Positions 8,396 through 17,759 are shown, counted from the stretch's first letter. The stretch: DNA of 64,000 nt from Streptomyces sp. SID8374 (GCF_009865135.1 NZ_WWGH01000001.1:496001-560000); one strand, 5' to 3'. Notes: a model not told the origin generated them from the letters alone. Numbers and translations are program-made.

Positions 8396-10030
8396 TTGAA
8401 CCGCGCCACCCTTGCCACCGCCACCGCTCTGGCCCTCCTCGGTGCCCTCTCCCTCACCGCCTGCACGGGCGGCGCGGTCCCGGACAGGGGCACGGCGAAG
8501 GCCCCGGACCCGGCGTCACGGCCCGACCTGAAACCGTTCTACGGCCAGCGGCTTCAGTGGGCGGACTGCGCGACGGACGGGTACGAGTGCGCGCGGCTGA
8601 CGGTCCCCCTGGACTACGAGCACCCCGGGAACGGCCGGACGTTCGTGCTCCCGGTCGCCCGCGCCGCCGCGACCGGTCCGGCGAACCGGATCGGCTCCCT
8701 CGTCTACAACCCGGGTGGCCCGGGTGCGGGCGGGGTCAGCTCGCTCCAGGAGGGGATGGACGAGTCGTTCGGCGCGGCGGTGCGGGCCCGCTTCGACATC
8801 GTCAGCTTCGACCTGCGCGGGGTCGGGGGGAGCGTTCCGGCCCTCACCTGCGAACCGGCTGACGCGGAAGCGGAGGACGAGACGGAGGAGGACCCGGCGG
8901 AGGAGGAAGCTTCCGCCGGCGTGGCCCCCCTCTACCCCCGTACGGAAGCCGACCGTTCGGCCGCCGCGTCGGGCGCCCGCACCGCCGCCGAGGACTGCGA
9001 GAAGCACAGCGGCCCCATCCTCCGGCACGTCGGCACCGAGGACGCCGCCCGTGACCTGGACGTCCTGCGCGCGGCCCTCGGCGAACGTGAACTCACCTAC
9101 CTGGGCTGGTCGTACGGGACGAGCCTGGGCACCTCGTACGCCGAGCAGTTCCCGCGCCGGGTCCGCGCCATGGTCCTGGACGGCGCGATCGACCCTTCGC
9201 TGGACTGGCGGCAGCGGGTGATCAGCCAGTCGGCCGGCTTCCGGCGGAGCGTGGACGACTACGCCGAGCGGTGCGCGGAGATCGCCGGGGAGAGCTGCCC
9301 GGGCCGGAGCCCCGAGGAGATACGGGCCCTGCTCGAACGCCTCTACCAGCGGGCGGAGCGCGAGCCGCTGCCGGTCGCGGAGGACAGTGCGTACGCGGAG
9401 TACGGCGGCATGGACGCGACCGCCGTCCTCGACGCGGTCTCCATGGCGATGTACACGCCGGAGGACCAGTGGGGGCCGCTGTCGGAGGCGCTGCGGGACG
9501 CGGACCAAGGGGATGCGACGAAGCTGGGCGCCCTGGACGACGAGGAAGCCGAGGAGGAGACCGAGGCCCCCGGCACCGCTGAGGAGGAGCAGGAGGGCGA
9601 CACCCCCGAGCCCCCCGCCGACAACAGCGACGCCGCACTCACCGCCGTCAACTGCCTCGACATCCCGCACCCCCGCTCCTTGCGCCCGTACTGGGACGCC
9701 CTCGCCCCCGCCGACAAGGCCGCCGGGGTCTACGGCACCGCCGGGGTGACCGCCGAACTCACCTGCCGTGACTGGCCGTCCGGCGGGCGGCGCCCGCACC
9801 GGGTCGACGCGGACGGGGTGCCGCCGGTCCTGGTCGTGGGCACGACGGGCGACCCGTCGACGCCGTACGAGGAGTCGGTGAGCCTCGCGGAGCAGTTCCC
9901 CAAGGGGATGCTGCTGACGTACGAGGGGCTGGGCCACACCGCGTACGGGCGTGGCGACGCCTGCGTCACGGCGAAGGTCGACGCCTACCTGGTGAAGCTG
10001 GAGCGGATCCGCCCCGGGGCCACCTGCTGA
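8396..10030 (+). CDS. Secreted alpha/beta-hydrolase lipoprotein, tripeptidyl aminopeptidase (SlpD/SlpE) type
   Basis: A 544-residue lipoprotein. TTG 8396 is chosen because an AGGGAG site lies seven to eight bases upstream and the signal peptide then starts directly (MNRATLATAT...), ending in lipobox LTAC with Cys23. The catalytic triad can be read as S239 in GWSYG, D486 in GTTGDPSTP and H514 in GLGHTAYG. The oxyanion stretch YNPGGPGAGG lies at 104-113. These are features of Streptomyces tripeptidyl aminopeptidases that release N-terminal tripeptides outside the cell. Unusual are two very acidic Glu/Asp-rich insertions (about 156-172 and 381-405). Confidence 0.85.
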   Translation: MNRATLATATALALLGALSLTACTGGAVPDRGTAKAPDPASRPDLKPFYGQRLQWADCATDGYECARLTVPLDYEHPGNGRTFVLPVARAAATGPANRIGSLVYNPGGPGAGGVSSLQEGMDESFGAAVRARFDIVSFDLRGVGGSVPALTCEPADAEAEDETEEDPAEEEASAGVAPLYPRTEADRSAAASGARTAAEDCEKHSGPILRHVGTEDAARDLDVLRAALGERELTYLGWSYGTSLGTSYAEQFPRRVRAMVLDGAIDPSLDWRQRVISQSAGFRRSVDDYAERCAEIAGESCPGRSPEEIRALLERLYQRAEREPLPVAEDSAYAEYGGMDATAVLDAVSMAMYTPEDQWGPLSEALRDADQGDATKLGALDDEEAEEETEAPGTAEEEQEGDTPEPPADNSDAALTAVNCLDIPHPRSLRPYWDALAPADKAAGVYGTAGVTAELTCRDWPSGGRRPHRVDADGVPPVLVVGTTGDPSTPYEESVSLAEQFPKGMLLTYEGLGHTAYGRGDACVTAKVDAYLVKLERIRPGATC

Positions 10031-10046
10031 CCCGGCGACATGGAGG

Positions 10047-10061
10047 TTAGGTTACCCTAAC
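10047..10061 (+). promoter_or_regulatory. DtxR/DmdR-type iron box overlapping the promoter of the AraC-type gene
   Basis: TTAGGTTACCCTAAC is nearly palindromic and matches the core of the DtxR/IdeR/DmdR1 operator (TTAGGTTAG-type). It lies directly before the ATG at 10066. A TAnnnT box (TACCCT, 10053-10058) inside it is seven bases from the ATG, so binding of the iron repressor would block the promoter. GGAGG at 10042-10046 is 19 bases from the ATG, too far to act as ribosome-binding site. Confidence 0.75.
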
Positions 10062-10065
10062 TACC

Positions 10066-10929
10066 ATGTCGGTCTCGGTGGTTTCCCCCGGTCGCGGGCG
10101 CGCGGAGACGCTCTCGGCGACCCCGCTCCGCTGGGCCGAGCCGTCGGTCGGCGGGCCCGTGGTGGAGGCGCCGTATCTGCTGACCACCGCCGTCCTCGAC
10201 AGCCCCGCCCCCGCCGGCTCGTCCGCGAGCGGGGTGCACACCCACGACGACGCCCTCCTGGTCTGGCCGCACACCGGCACCACGACCCTGCACACCCGGA
10301 ACACGGTGCGCCGCCTCGTACCCGGTCAGGCCGCCTGGATGCCGCCGGGCACCCCGCACGCCTCCCACCCCGACCCGGGGAGCGTGGCCTGCTACACCTA
10401 TGTGACCCGGGCCGCGATCCCGCCGCGCTGGAACGCCCCGCGCTCCCTGCGGATGGGGCGCGCGCTCCAGGAGATGCTGCTCCACCTCGACGCCAACGCG
10501 ATGCCCGACGACCGGCGGCTGCGGGCCCAGCGGCTCATCATCGAGATGCTGGAGGAGGACCCGCACGCGGCGATGGAGGTCCCCGTCCCCGAGGACCCGC
10601 GAATCCGGGCCATGGCCGAGGACATCATGCGGGACCCGGAGAGCGACCTCTCGCTGGAGGAGTGGGCGGCCCGGCACGCGCTGAGCGTGCGGACGATCAC
10701 GCGGGCGTTCGCCCGGGACGTCGGGATGTCGTTCACCCGGTGGCGGTCGCTGGTCCGGATGTCCGCGGCGACGACCCTGCTCGCCCAGGGCCGCCCGGTC
10801 AATCTGGTCGCGCACCGCTGCGGCTACTCCACGACGAGCGCGTTCTCCGCGGCGTTCCGCCGGGTGACGGGGACCAGCCCGACGGCGTATCTGCGCGAGC
10901 AGTCGACGCTCGCCCCCGCCGGCCACTGA
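10066..10929 (+). CDS. AraC-family transcriptional regulator with N-terminal cupin domain, iron-responsive
   Basis: A 287-residue regulator. The first 120 residues form a cupin-type sensor (GVHTHDDALLVWPHTG, GQAAWMPPGTPH). The C-terminal 100 residues carry the two helix-turn-helix units of AraC proteins (SLEEWAARHALSVRTITRAFARDVGMSFTRWRS and VNLVAHRCGYSTTSAFSAAFRRVTGTSP). It sits between an iron box and a siderophore-import gene set transcribed in the same direction. AraC proteins often activate siderophore uptake genes when the siderophore is present (as YbtA and PchR do), so local activation of 11075-17759 is likely. The transcript is probably leaderless. Confidence 0.9.
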   Translation: MSVSVVSPGRGRAETLSATPLRWAEPSVGGPVVEAPYLLTTAVLDSPAPAGSSASGVHTHDDALLVWPHTGTTTLHTRNTVRRLVPGQAAWMPPGTPHASHPDPGSVACYTYVTRAAIPPRWNAPRSLRMGRALQEMLLHLDANAMPDDRRLRAQRLIIEMLEEDPHAAMEVPVPEDPRIRAMAEDIMRDPESDLSLEEWAARHALSVRTITRAFARDVGMSFTRWRSLVRMSAATTLLAQGRPVNLVAHRCGYSTTSAFSAAFRRVTGTSPTAYLREQSTLAPAGH

Positions 10930-11025
10930 TACCCCACCACGCGCCTCACGCGTGGCCGATTCGCGACGCACCCTGGCCCGTACGCGACCCTCCTCGGCCT
11001 CCGGCCCTTCTAGCGTTCAGCGAGG

Positions 11026-11040
11026 CAAGGGTTACCCAAG
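11026..11040 (+). promoter_or_regulatory. Degenerate iron-box-like palindrome before the siderophore uptake genes
   Basis: CAAGGGTTACCCAAG is an imperfect palindrome sharing the GGTTACCC core with the iron box at 10047. It lies just after a possible -10 box TAGCGT (11011-11016) and 34 bases before the GTG start at 11075, where an iron repressor or the AraC regulator could act. Moderate support. Confidence 0.45.
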
Positions 11041-11074
11041 CCACTCCGTGCGCTGTCCCGATCCGAGGAGAAAC

Positions 11075-12163
11075 GTGTCCCCATCCATTCCGGCCCGACG
11101 CCGAACGGGCCCGCTGGCCCGAGTCCTGGCGCTCGCCGTCGGTGCCGTACTCGTCCTGGGAGGCTGCGGCAGCGGTGAGTCCGCGAAGACAACCACCGAG
11201 GCCAAGGCCGACGGCGCGTCCAGCAGCTTCCCCGTGGACATCGAGCACGCCCACGGCACCACCACCATCAAGCAGAAGCCGAAGCGCATCGTCACGCTCA
11301 GCTGGATGTCGCTGGACGTCGTCGCCGCGCTCGGCACCGTGCCGGTCGGCGTGGACGAGCAGTGGGGCGGCGACAAGGACGGGTACACCCCCTGGTTCCG
11401 CACCCAGGTCGAGAAGCTCGGCGGGCCCCTGCCCGAGACGCTGAAGTACGGTGACGCGGGCGAGATCGACTTCGAGCAGATCCTCTCCCTCGAACCGGAC
11501 CTCATCATCGGCCTGTACTCCGGCATCTCGGACGTCGACTACAAGCGCCTCGCCGAGATCGCCCCCACGCTCCCCTATCTGAAGAAGCCCTGGGACGGCG
11601 GGACCTGGCAGGAGATGACCCGCACCATCGGCAAGGCCATGGGCGAGGAGAAGAAGGCCGAGAGCCTGGTCAAGGACGTCGGCGGGCAGCTGGCGGCGGT
11701 CGCCGTGGACCACCCGGAGTTCAAGGACAAGACGTTCACCTACGCGGTCGCCCTCACCCCCGGGTCGACGGAGGTCGGCCTCTATCTCGACTACGACGCC
11801 CGGGTGCGGCTCCTGACGGAGATCGGCTTCAAGAACACCCCGTCGATGAGCACGATCGCCGCCACGGCGAAGGGCACCAACTGGTACGGCGGCGTCAGCC
11901 TGGAGAAGCTGGACACGGTCGAGGCCGATGTGGTCGTGGCCTGGGCGAACGCCCCCGCCGAGGTCACGTACTCGCTCAAGGACCCGCTCTTCTCCCGCTG
12001 GAAGCCGATCGCGGGCAAGCACTACGCCTTCGTCCAGGACCCGCAGCTGGCCATGGCGACGAGCGGACCGACCGTGCTCTCCATCCCGTGGGGTCTCGAA
12101 CGCTATGTGCCGATGCTCGCCGACGCCGTCGCGGGCAAGGGCAGCACCGGCGCGGGCTCCTGA
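11075..12163 (+). CDS. Iron-siderophore ABC transporter substrate-binding lipoprotein
   Basis: A 362-residue lipoprotein. GTG 11075 follows GAGGAG (11065-11070); the signal peptide ends in lipobox LGGC with Cys31. The mature part has the class III periplasmic-binding (FepB/FhuD) pattern: PKRIVTLSWMSLDVVAALGTVPVGV at the N-lobe, LEPDLIIGLYSGISDVDYKRLAEIAPT, and a C-lobe ending KGSTGAGS. It should capture a ferric siderophore outside the cell and pass it to the FecCD permeases encoded next. The 25-base gap to the first permease gene suggests one transcript. Confidence 0.92.
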   Translation: MSPSIPARRRTGPLARVLALAVGAVLVLGGCGSGESAKTTTEAKADGASSSFPVDIEHAHGTTTIKQKPKRIVTLSWMSLDVVAALGTVPVGVDEQWGGDKDGYTPWFRTQVEKLGGPLPETLKYGDAGEIDFEQILSLEPDLIIGLYSGISDVDYKRLAEIAPTLPYLKKPWDGGTWQEMTRTIGKAMGEEKKAESLVKDVGGQLAAVAVDHPEFKDKTFTYAVALTPGSTEVGLYLDYDARVRLLTEIGFKNTPSMSTIAATAKGTNWYGGVSLEKLDTVEADVVVAWANAPAEVTYSLKDPLFSRWKPIAGKHYAFVQDPQLAMATSGPTVLSIPWGLERYVPMLADAVAGKGSTGAGS

Positions 12164-12188
12164 TCCGCCACGCCCGTCAGGGAAGACG

Positions 12189-13265
12189 ATGACCACCACC
12201 ACCGCATCACCCCCGGCACCGGGGCAGGCCGTGCCGGACCCGCGTGACAGCGCGGGTCCGGTCCGCCGGCGCCACCGGCACCGCCCGCTGATCCTGCTCG
12301 GGGCGCTCGCCCTGCTCTGCGTGACGGCCGTCCTCAGCGTGATGGTCGGCGCCCGGCCCATCGCACCGGGGACCGTTTGGGACGCGCTGCTGCACTTCGA
12401 CAACTCCGACGAGCATGTGATGGTCCGCGAACTGCGGGTGCCGCGCACGGTGATCGGGCTCGTCACCGGTACGGCGCTGGGCCTGAGCGGGGCGCTGATC
12501 CAGGCGTTCACCCGTAACCCCCTGGCCGATCCCGGCATCCTCGGTGTCAACGCGGGCGCCAGCCTGGCGGTGACGTTCGCCGTCGCCGTGCTCGGGTTCA
12601 CCGCGGCGAGCCAGTTCATCTGGTTCGCGCTGGCGGGCGCCTTCGGGCTCACCGTGCTCGTCTACACCCTGGGGTCGATCGGCGCGGACCGGGGCACGCC
12701 GGTGAAACTCACCCTGGCCGGTGTCGCGTTCACCGCCGTCTGCGGCGGCTTCACCTCCGCCATGGTGCTGAAGTCCACCGCCACCTTCGACGTGATGCGG
12801 TTCTGGGGCGTCGGCTCCATCGGCGGCCGTTCGCTGGACATCCTCCCGATCGCGCTGCCGCTCATCGGCTCCGGTCTCGTGCTGGGGCTGCTCAGCGCGG
12901 GCTCCCTCAACGTCCTCGCCCTCGGCGACGACCTCGCCCGATCACTGGGCACGCGGCTGGCGTTCACCCGGGTCGTCCTGATCCTCGCCGTCACCCTACT
13001 GGCCGGGACAGCGGTCGCCGTCGCCGGGCCGATCTCGTTCGTGGGGCTGATGGTGCCGCACATCGTGCGCTGGTTCGTGGGGCCCGACCAGCGGTGGATC
13101 CTGCCCGTCACGGTCGTCGCCGCCCCCGCGTTCCTGCTCGCCGCCGACATCGTCGGCCGGATCGTGCTGCCCTCCGGGGAGCTGCGGGTCGGCCTGGTCA
13201 CCGCGCTCGTCGGCGCGCCCGTCCTCATCGCGCTGGTCCGGCGCCGGAAGGTGAGCACCCTGTGA
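12189..13265 (+). CDS. FecCD-family siderophore ABC permease, subunit 1
   Basis: A 358-residue permease with about ten membrane helices after an Arg/His-rich N-terminal stretch. Family motifs are visible: VPRTVIGLVTGTALGLSGALIQAFTRNPLADPGILGVNAGASLAV, and GPISFVGLMVPHIVRW near the C-terminus, the loop that contacts the ATPase. ATG 12189 is chosen inside a longer open frame because it follows AAGACG and the upstream part overlaps the binding protein. Works as a heterodimer with the next gene, coupled by GTGA. Confidence 0.93.
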   Translation: MTTTTASPPAPGQAVPDPRDSAGPVRRRHRHRPLILLGALALLCVTAVLSVMVGARPIAPGTVWDALLHFDNSDEHVMVRELRVPRTVIGLVTGTALGLSGALIQAFTRNPLADPGILGVNAGASLAVTFAVAVLGFTAASQFIWFALAGAFGLTVLVYTLGSIGADRGTPVKLTLAGVAFTAVCGGFTSAMVLKSTATFDVMRFWGVGSIGGRSLDILPIALPLIGSGLVLGLLSAGSLNVLALGDDLARSLGTRLAFTRVVLILAVTLLAGTAVAVAGPISFVGLMVPHIVRWFVGPDQRWILPVTVVAAPAFLLAADIVGRIVLPSGELRVGLVTALVGAPVLIALVRRRKVSTL

Positions 13266-14329
13266 CCGCCCAACCCCTCGCCGGAAGAACTGACTTCAAG
13301 CAGGGCACGTGGGCGCTGCGCCGGGGCGGGGTGTCGCTGCGCCTGGAGCGGCGGTCCGTCCTCGTCTGCGGTGTCCTGGTCCTGGTCGTGGCCGCCCTCG
13401 GCGTGCTCACCCTCGCCACCGGCTCCATCCAGCTCACCCCGGTCCAGGTGCTCTCCGCGCTCCTCGACCCGGACGCGGAGCCCCGTACCCGGCTGGTCGT
13501 CGTCACCTGGCGGCTGCCCAGGCTGCTGTTCGCGGTGGTCTGCGGAGCGGCCCTCGCCGTCAGCGGGGCGCTCTTCCAGTCCCTGACGAAGAACCCGCTG
13601 GGCTCCCCCGACGTGATCGGCTTCACCTCCGGTTCGTACGCGGGCGCCAGCGTGGTCATGCTGGTGCTCGGCACCGTCAACTACCTTGCGGTCGCAGCGG
13701 GTTCGCTGATCGGCGGGGCCCTGACCGCGCTCCTGGTGTACGTGCTCGCCTACCGGGGCGGTGTGCGCCCCTTCCGGCTGATCATCGTCGGTATCGCCGT
13801 CGGCGCGTTCCTCTCCTCCATCAGCTCCATGCTGCTGCTCGCCGTCAGCCCGGAGAAGGCGATGCTGGTCGCCACCTGGGGCGCCGGCTCCCTCAGCGGG
13901 CTCGGCTTCGAACAACTTCGGGTGACGACAGCCGTGTTCGCCGTTCTGCTGATCTGCTCGGTCGGGGTGGTGCGGCCCCTGGTCCACCTGGAGATGGGCG
14001 ACGACACCGCCCTGGCGCTCGGGGTGAACGCCCAGCGCGCCCGGCTCACCGCCACGGTCACCGGGGTCGCGCTCACCGCGCTGGTGACGGCGGCCGTCGG
14101 GCCGATCGCGTTCATCGCCCTCGCCGCACCGCAGATCGCCCAGCGGCTGACCCGGAGCTCCACGACCCTGCGGATCGCCCCGGCGGCCCTCACCGGCGCG
14201 GCGGTCCTGGTCGCGGCCGATTTCATCGCCCAGCGGGTGGACCTGCCCGTGGGTGTCGTCACGGTGTGCGTCGGCGGGGCCTATCTGGCCTGGCTGCTGG
14301 CGCGCCAGTACAAGGGGGGCCGACGATGA
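13262..14329 (+). CDS. FecCD-family siderophore ABC permease, subunit 2
   Basis: A 355-residue permease. GTG 13262 overlaps the previous stop (GTGA). It has about nine to ten membrane helices with the FecCD signature WRLPRLLFAVVCGAALAVSGALFQSLTKNPLGSPDVIGFTSGS and the ATPase-coupling loop GPIAFIALAAPQIAQRL. Together with subunit 1 it should form the membrane channel for the ferric siderophore. No dedicated FecE-type ATPase follows; the next genes encode exporter-fold ABC proteins instead, so energising may rely on an ATPase encoded elsewhere. Confidence 0.93.
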   Translation: MTAQPLAGRTDFKQGTWALRRGGVSLRLERRSVLVCGVLVLVVAALGVLTLATGSIQLTPVQVLSALLDPDAEPRTRLVVVTWRLPRLLFAVVCGAALAVSGALFQSLTKNPLGSPDVIGFTSGSYAGASVVMLVLGTVNYLAVAAGSLIGGALTALLVYVLAYRGGVRPFRLIIVGIAVGAFLSSISSMLLLAVSPEKAMLVATWGAGSLSGLGFEQLRVTTAVFAVLLICSVGVVRPLVHLEMGDDTALALGVNAQRARLTATVTGVALTALVTAAVGPIAFIALAAPQIAQRLTRSSTTLRIAPAALTGAAVLVAADFIAQRVDLPVGVVTVCVGGAYLAWLLARQYKGGRR

Positions 14330-15975
14330 CCCACGCCGGACCGACAGGAGAAGGCTCCGTAGCGGCTCTCTTCCGGGTGGCGCTGCTGCGGGACGGGCGG
14401 GGCCTGCGGATCAGCCTCACCACCGTGGCGTTCATGGTCCACCAGCTGTGCGAGGCGCTGGTGCCCGTCCTCATCGGCGTCGTCATCGACCGGGCGATGG
14501 CCCCGGCGGACCGGGAGGCCCTGGTCTGGTGGCTCGCCGCGCTCGGCGGGGTCTTCGTCGTGCTGTCGCTGTCGTACCAGCGCGCGTCGTCGTCGATGGT
14601 CACGGTGTACGGCTACGGGGAGCACGAGCTGCGCCAGCGCGCGATGACCCGGCTGCTGGACCCGCTGTCGCTGCGCCGCCGCCCCGGTTCCGGCGAGGCG
14701 CTCTCACTGGTCTCCTCCGACACGTACCGGGTGGCGGGGGTCTCGTGGAGCGTCGTCCAGCAGGCGTCCACGCTCACCGCGATCCTCACGGCGTCCGTCG
14801 CCCTGCTGCTGATCTCCGTACCGCTGGGCGTGGGCGTCATCGCCGGGACCGTCCTCATGCTGGTCGTCATGCGGCGGGTCTCGATGCCGCTGGAGGCGCG
14901 GGGGCTGGCCGAGCAGGGGTCGGCGGCGCGGGCCAGTGAGGTGGCCACCGATCTGATCACCGGGATACGGGTGGTGGCCGGGATGAACGCCCGGGCGGAA
15001 GCCGCCCGCCGCTACCGGACCGCGAGCGACACCTCGCGGCGCGGTGCCGTCGCCGCCGCGCGGTCGGTGCTGGCGTACAGCGGTCTCAGTCTGCTGCTGT
15101 CGGGGGTGTTCCTCGCGGCGCTGGCGACGGCGTCCGGCTGTCTGGCGCTGGACGGGCACATCACCATCGGCCAGCTGGTCACGGTGCTGGGGCTCGCCCA
15201 GTTCCTCCAAGGCGCCCTCGCCCACGTAGGCACCTTCGCCTCGAACTGGATCCACAAGCGGGCCTCCGCCCGCCGCCTCGGCGAACTGATCGGCGAACCG
15301 CCCCTGATAGAGCCGCTGTCCACCGACACCGCTCCCGAGCCCGGGTCATCTCTCCTCCGCTGGCACCCGCCCGGCCACGGCGAGCCTCTCGACCTGCACC
15401 CCGGCACCCTCGTCGGCGTCGTCCCCCACCACCCCGCCCACGCCCGGAACCTCAGCGACCGGCTCGGCTACCGGGTCCCCCTGCCCCGCGGCGAACTCCT
15501 GATCGGCGGGGTGGACGCGGTCGACCTGGGACCGGACCGGGTGCGTGCCCGAATCCTCGCCCCGCCCCACCACGGCGCCGTCTTCTCCGGCACCCTGCAC
15601 GCCAACCTGGTCCCCCGGGGCGGCGCGGTGGACCCGGCCGTCACCGCGGCGGCCATGGTCGACGACGTACGCGAACAGGTCGGCGGCGACCTGGCCGAGG
15701 TCGGCGAGCACGGCCGCCGGCTCTCCGGCGGTCAGCGGCAACGCCTGCTGCTGGCACGGGCGTTGCACGCCGACGCGGACCTCGTCGTCCTCGACGAACC
15801 CGCCACCGCCGTCGACCCGGTGACGGAACAGCGCATCGCCGAGGGACTGCGCTCCCTGCCCTCCACCGTCCTCCTCATCACCGCCAGCCCGATCCTGCTC
15901 TCCGCCTGCGACCGGGTGGTCGAACTCCGGGCGGCGGACGACGACAGCCACGACCCGAACGGACTCCCCCGGTGA
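14326..15975 (+). CDS. ABC half-transporter with exporter fold and degenerate nucleotide-binding domain (no Walker A)
   Basis: A 549-residue protein with a six-helix type IV membrane domain (about 25-305) and a C-terminal ATPase domain. The ATPase domain has a perfect signature LSGGQRQR (466-473) and Walker B DLVVLDE (485-491). The Walker A place reads VGVVPHHPAHARN (363-375), with no GxxGxGK[S/T]; the Q-loop Gln and the H-loop His (A520 instead) are also missing. It can complete an ATP site only in trans. Partner is the next gene, coupled by GTGA. Such pairs in iron loci (IrtAB, YbtPQ) import siderophores despite the exporter fold; that role here is inferred from context. Confidence 0.85.
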   Translation: MTHAGPTGEGSVAALFRVALLRDGRGLRISLTTVAFMVHQLCEALVPVLIGVVIDRAMAPADREALVWWLAALGGVFVVLSLSYQRASSSMVTVYGYGEHELRQRAMTRLLDPLSLRRRPGSGEALSLVSSDTYRVAGVSWSVVQQASTLTAILTASVALLLISVPLGVGVIAGTVLMLVVMRRVSMPLEARGLAEQGSAARASEVATDLITGIRVVAGMNARAEAARRYRTASDTSRRGAVAAARSVLAYSGLSLLLSGVFLAALATASGCLALDGHITIGQLVTVLGLAQFLQGALAHVGTFASNWIHKRASARRLGELIGEPPLIEPLSTDTAPEPGSSLLRWHPPGHGEPLDLHPGTLVGVVPHHPAHARNLSDRLGYRVPLPRGELLIGGVDAVDLGPDRVRARILAPPHHGAVFSGTLHANLVPRGGAVDPAVTAAAMVDDVREQVGGDLAEVGEHGRRLSGGQRQRLLLARALHADADLVVLDEPATAVDPVTEQRIAEGLRSLPSTVLLITASPILLSACDRVVELRAADDDSHDPNGLPR

Positions 15976-17759
15976 CACCCGAGCAGACCACTCCGCCCGG
16001 CACCACCCTCCCCGTCGCCGACGCCCGCCGGACCCGCGCGGAGATCCTCCGCCGCCTCCGTACGCACCGCCGCCGGCTCGGGGCGGCACTCCTCACCCTG
16101 CTCGGCGGTGCGGCGGCCACGCTCGCCACTCCGCCGGTGCTCGGCGGGATCGTGGACGCCGTCGCCGACGGGGCCGGGCGGGGCCGGGTCCTGGCCCTCG
16201 GCCTCGCGCTGGTGGCCGCGACCGCCGTCGGGGCCGTCCTCGCCTACGCGGGCGGCCGGATGCTGGTGGCGCTGGTGCAGGAGGTGCTGGCGGGGCTGCG
16301 CGAGGACGTCTTCAAGACGGCGGTCCACCTTCCCGTCAACACCCTGGAGAGCAGTGGCAGTTCCGATGTCGTCTCGCGGGTCACCCGCGATGTGGAGGCG
16401 GTCTCGGAAGCGGCGTCCGACGTGCTCCCCGAGGTGACGAACGCGGGCTTCACCATCGGCCTGAGCCTGGTGGGACTCGCCGTCCTGGATGTCCGCCTCG
16501 CACTCGCCGGGCTCGTCTGCCTGCCCGTCCACGTCTACGCCACCCGGCAGTTCCTCCGCCGCTCGCACCGCGTGTACGGGGACATCCGGAGGCTGGAGTC
16601 GGCGCGCGGGCAGTCGGTGATCGAGGCGGTACGGGGAGCCGGGTCCATCGTCGCGTACGGCACCCAGGACCAGCACCTCGGCGACCTGGCCGAGCGCAGC
16701 GTCCGGGCGATCGAGAGGCAGCGGGACGGGGTGAAGCTGCGCAACCGGTTCACGGGGCTGCTCAACGCGGCGGAGTTCCTCGGTCTCGCCGCCGTCCTGG
16801 TCACCGGCTTCCGGCTCTTCGGCGCGGGGGCCGTCACCCTCGGCGCCGCCACCGCCGCCGCCCTCTACTTCCACCGGCTCTTCGGCCCGGTCGGGGCGCT
16901 CCTGGGCAGCCTGGACGATATCCAGCGGGCCACGGTGGGGCTGTCGCGCCTGGTCGGGGTCACCGATCTGGGGGACCACCACCCCGTACGCCCGGAAAGC
17001 GAGGCGCAGGGGGCCGGGCGCCCGGACATCGACGTCAAGGGCGTCTCGTACGCGTACGACGGCACGCGCCCCGCCCTGCGCGAGGTCTCGCTGCACGTCC
17101 CGGCGGGCACCAGCCTCGCGCTCGTCGGTGCCAGCGGCTCGGGCAAGTCCACCCTGGCCCGGCTCGTCGCGGGCATCGGCACCCCGGACCGGGGCAGCGT
17201 CACCGTGGGAAGCGCCCAGGGCCCCGACGCCCCGGCCCGCTACCTCGTCACCCAGGAGGTCCACCTGTTCGGGGGCACCCTGGCCGACAACCTGAGGCTC
17301 GCCCGGCCCGACGCCACCGACGACCAGCTCCGCCACGCCCTGCGCGAGGCCGGGGCCGACTGGGCGCTGGAGCTGGACGACGGCCTCGGCACCGTCCTCG
17401 GCCCGGGCGGCACCCCCCTCGACGACGGGTCCGTCCAGCACCTGGCGCTGGCCCGGGTCCTGCTGGCCGACCCGCCCGTCGTCGTCCTGGACGAGGCCAC
17501 CGCCGAATCGGGCCCACGGACCCGCGCCCTCCTCCAGGGCGCCCTGGCCCGGGTCACCTCGGGCCGGACCACCGTGGTCGTCGCACACCGGCTGGAGCAG
17601 GCGCGCCTGGCCGACCGGGTCCTGGTGCTGCGGGGCGGCGAGGTGGCGGAGCAGGGCACGCACGGTGAGCTGCTGGCGGCCGGGGGCGCGTACGCGGCGC
17701 TCTGGGCGGCCTACCAGCGCGCCGGGAGGGGCAGCGGCGGCGGACCGGTCAGCCCGTGA
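15972..17759 (+). CDS. ABC half-transporter with exporter fold, Walker A intact, signature motif degenerate
   Basis: A 595-residue protein with a six-helix membrane domain (about 35-315) and an ATPase domain having Walker [10 protein letters not shown] (386-394), Q-loop Gln428, Walker B VVVLDE with catalytic E508, and H-loop H539. Its signature motif is lost: the LSGGQ position reads LDDGS (483-487). This complements the upstream subunit, so a heterodimer would have one complete ATP site and one empty one. The gene ends the iron operon; its last 11 bases overlap the convergent DUF1345 gene. Substrate probably a siderophore or siderophore product; direction not decided by sequence. Confidence 0.88.
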   Translation: MTPEQTTPPGTTLPVADARRTRAEILRRLRTHRRRLGAALLTLLGGAAATLATPPVLGGIVDAVADGAGRGRVLALGLALVAATAVGAVLAYAGGRMLVALVQEVLAGLREDVFKTAVHLPVNTLESSGSSDVVSRVTRDVEAVSEAASDVLPEVTNAGFTIGLSLVGLAVLDVRLALAGLVCLPVHVYATRQFLRRSHRVYGDIRRLESARGQSVIEAVRGAGSIVAYGTQDQHLGDLAERSVRAIERQRDGVKLRNRFTGLLNAAEFLGLAAVLVTGFRLFGAGAVTLGAATAAALYFHRLFGPVGALLGSLDDIQRATVGLSRLVGVTDLGDHHPVRPESEAQGAGRPDIDVKGVSYAYDGTRPALREVSLHVPAGTSLALVGASGSGKSTLARLVAGIGTPDRGSVTVGSAQGPDAPARYLVTQEVHLFGGTLADNLRLARPDATDDQLRHALREAGADWALELDDGLGTVLGPGGTPLDDGSVQHLALARVLLADPPVVVLDEATAESGPRTRALLQGALARVTSGRTTVVVAHRLEQARLADRVLVLRGGEVAEQGTHGELLAAGGAYAALWAAYQRAGRGSGGGPVSP

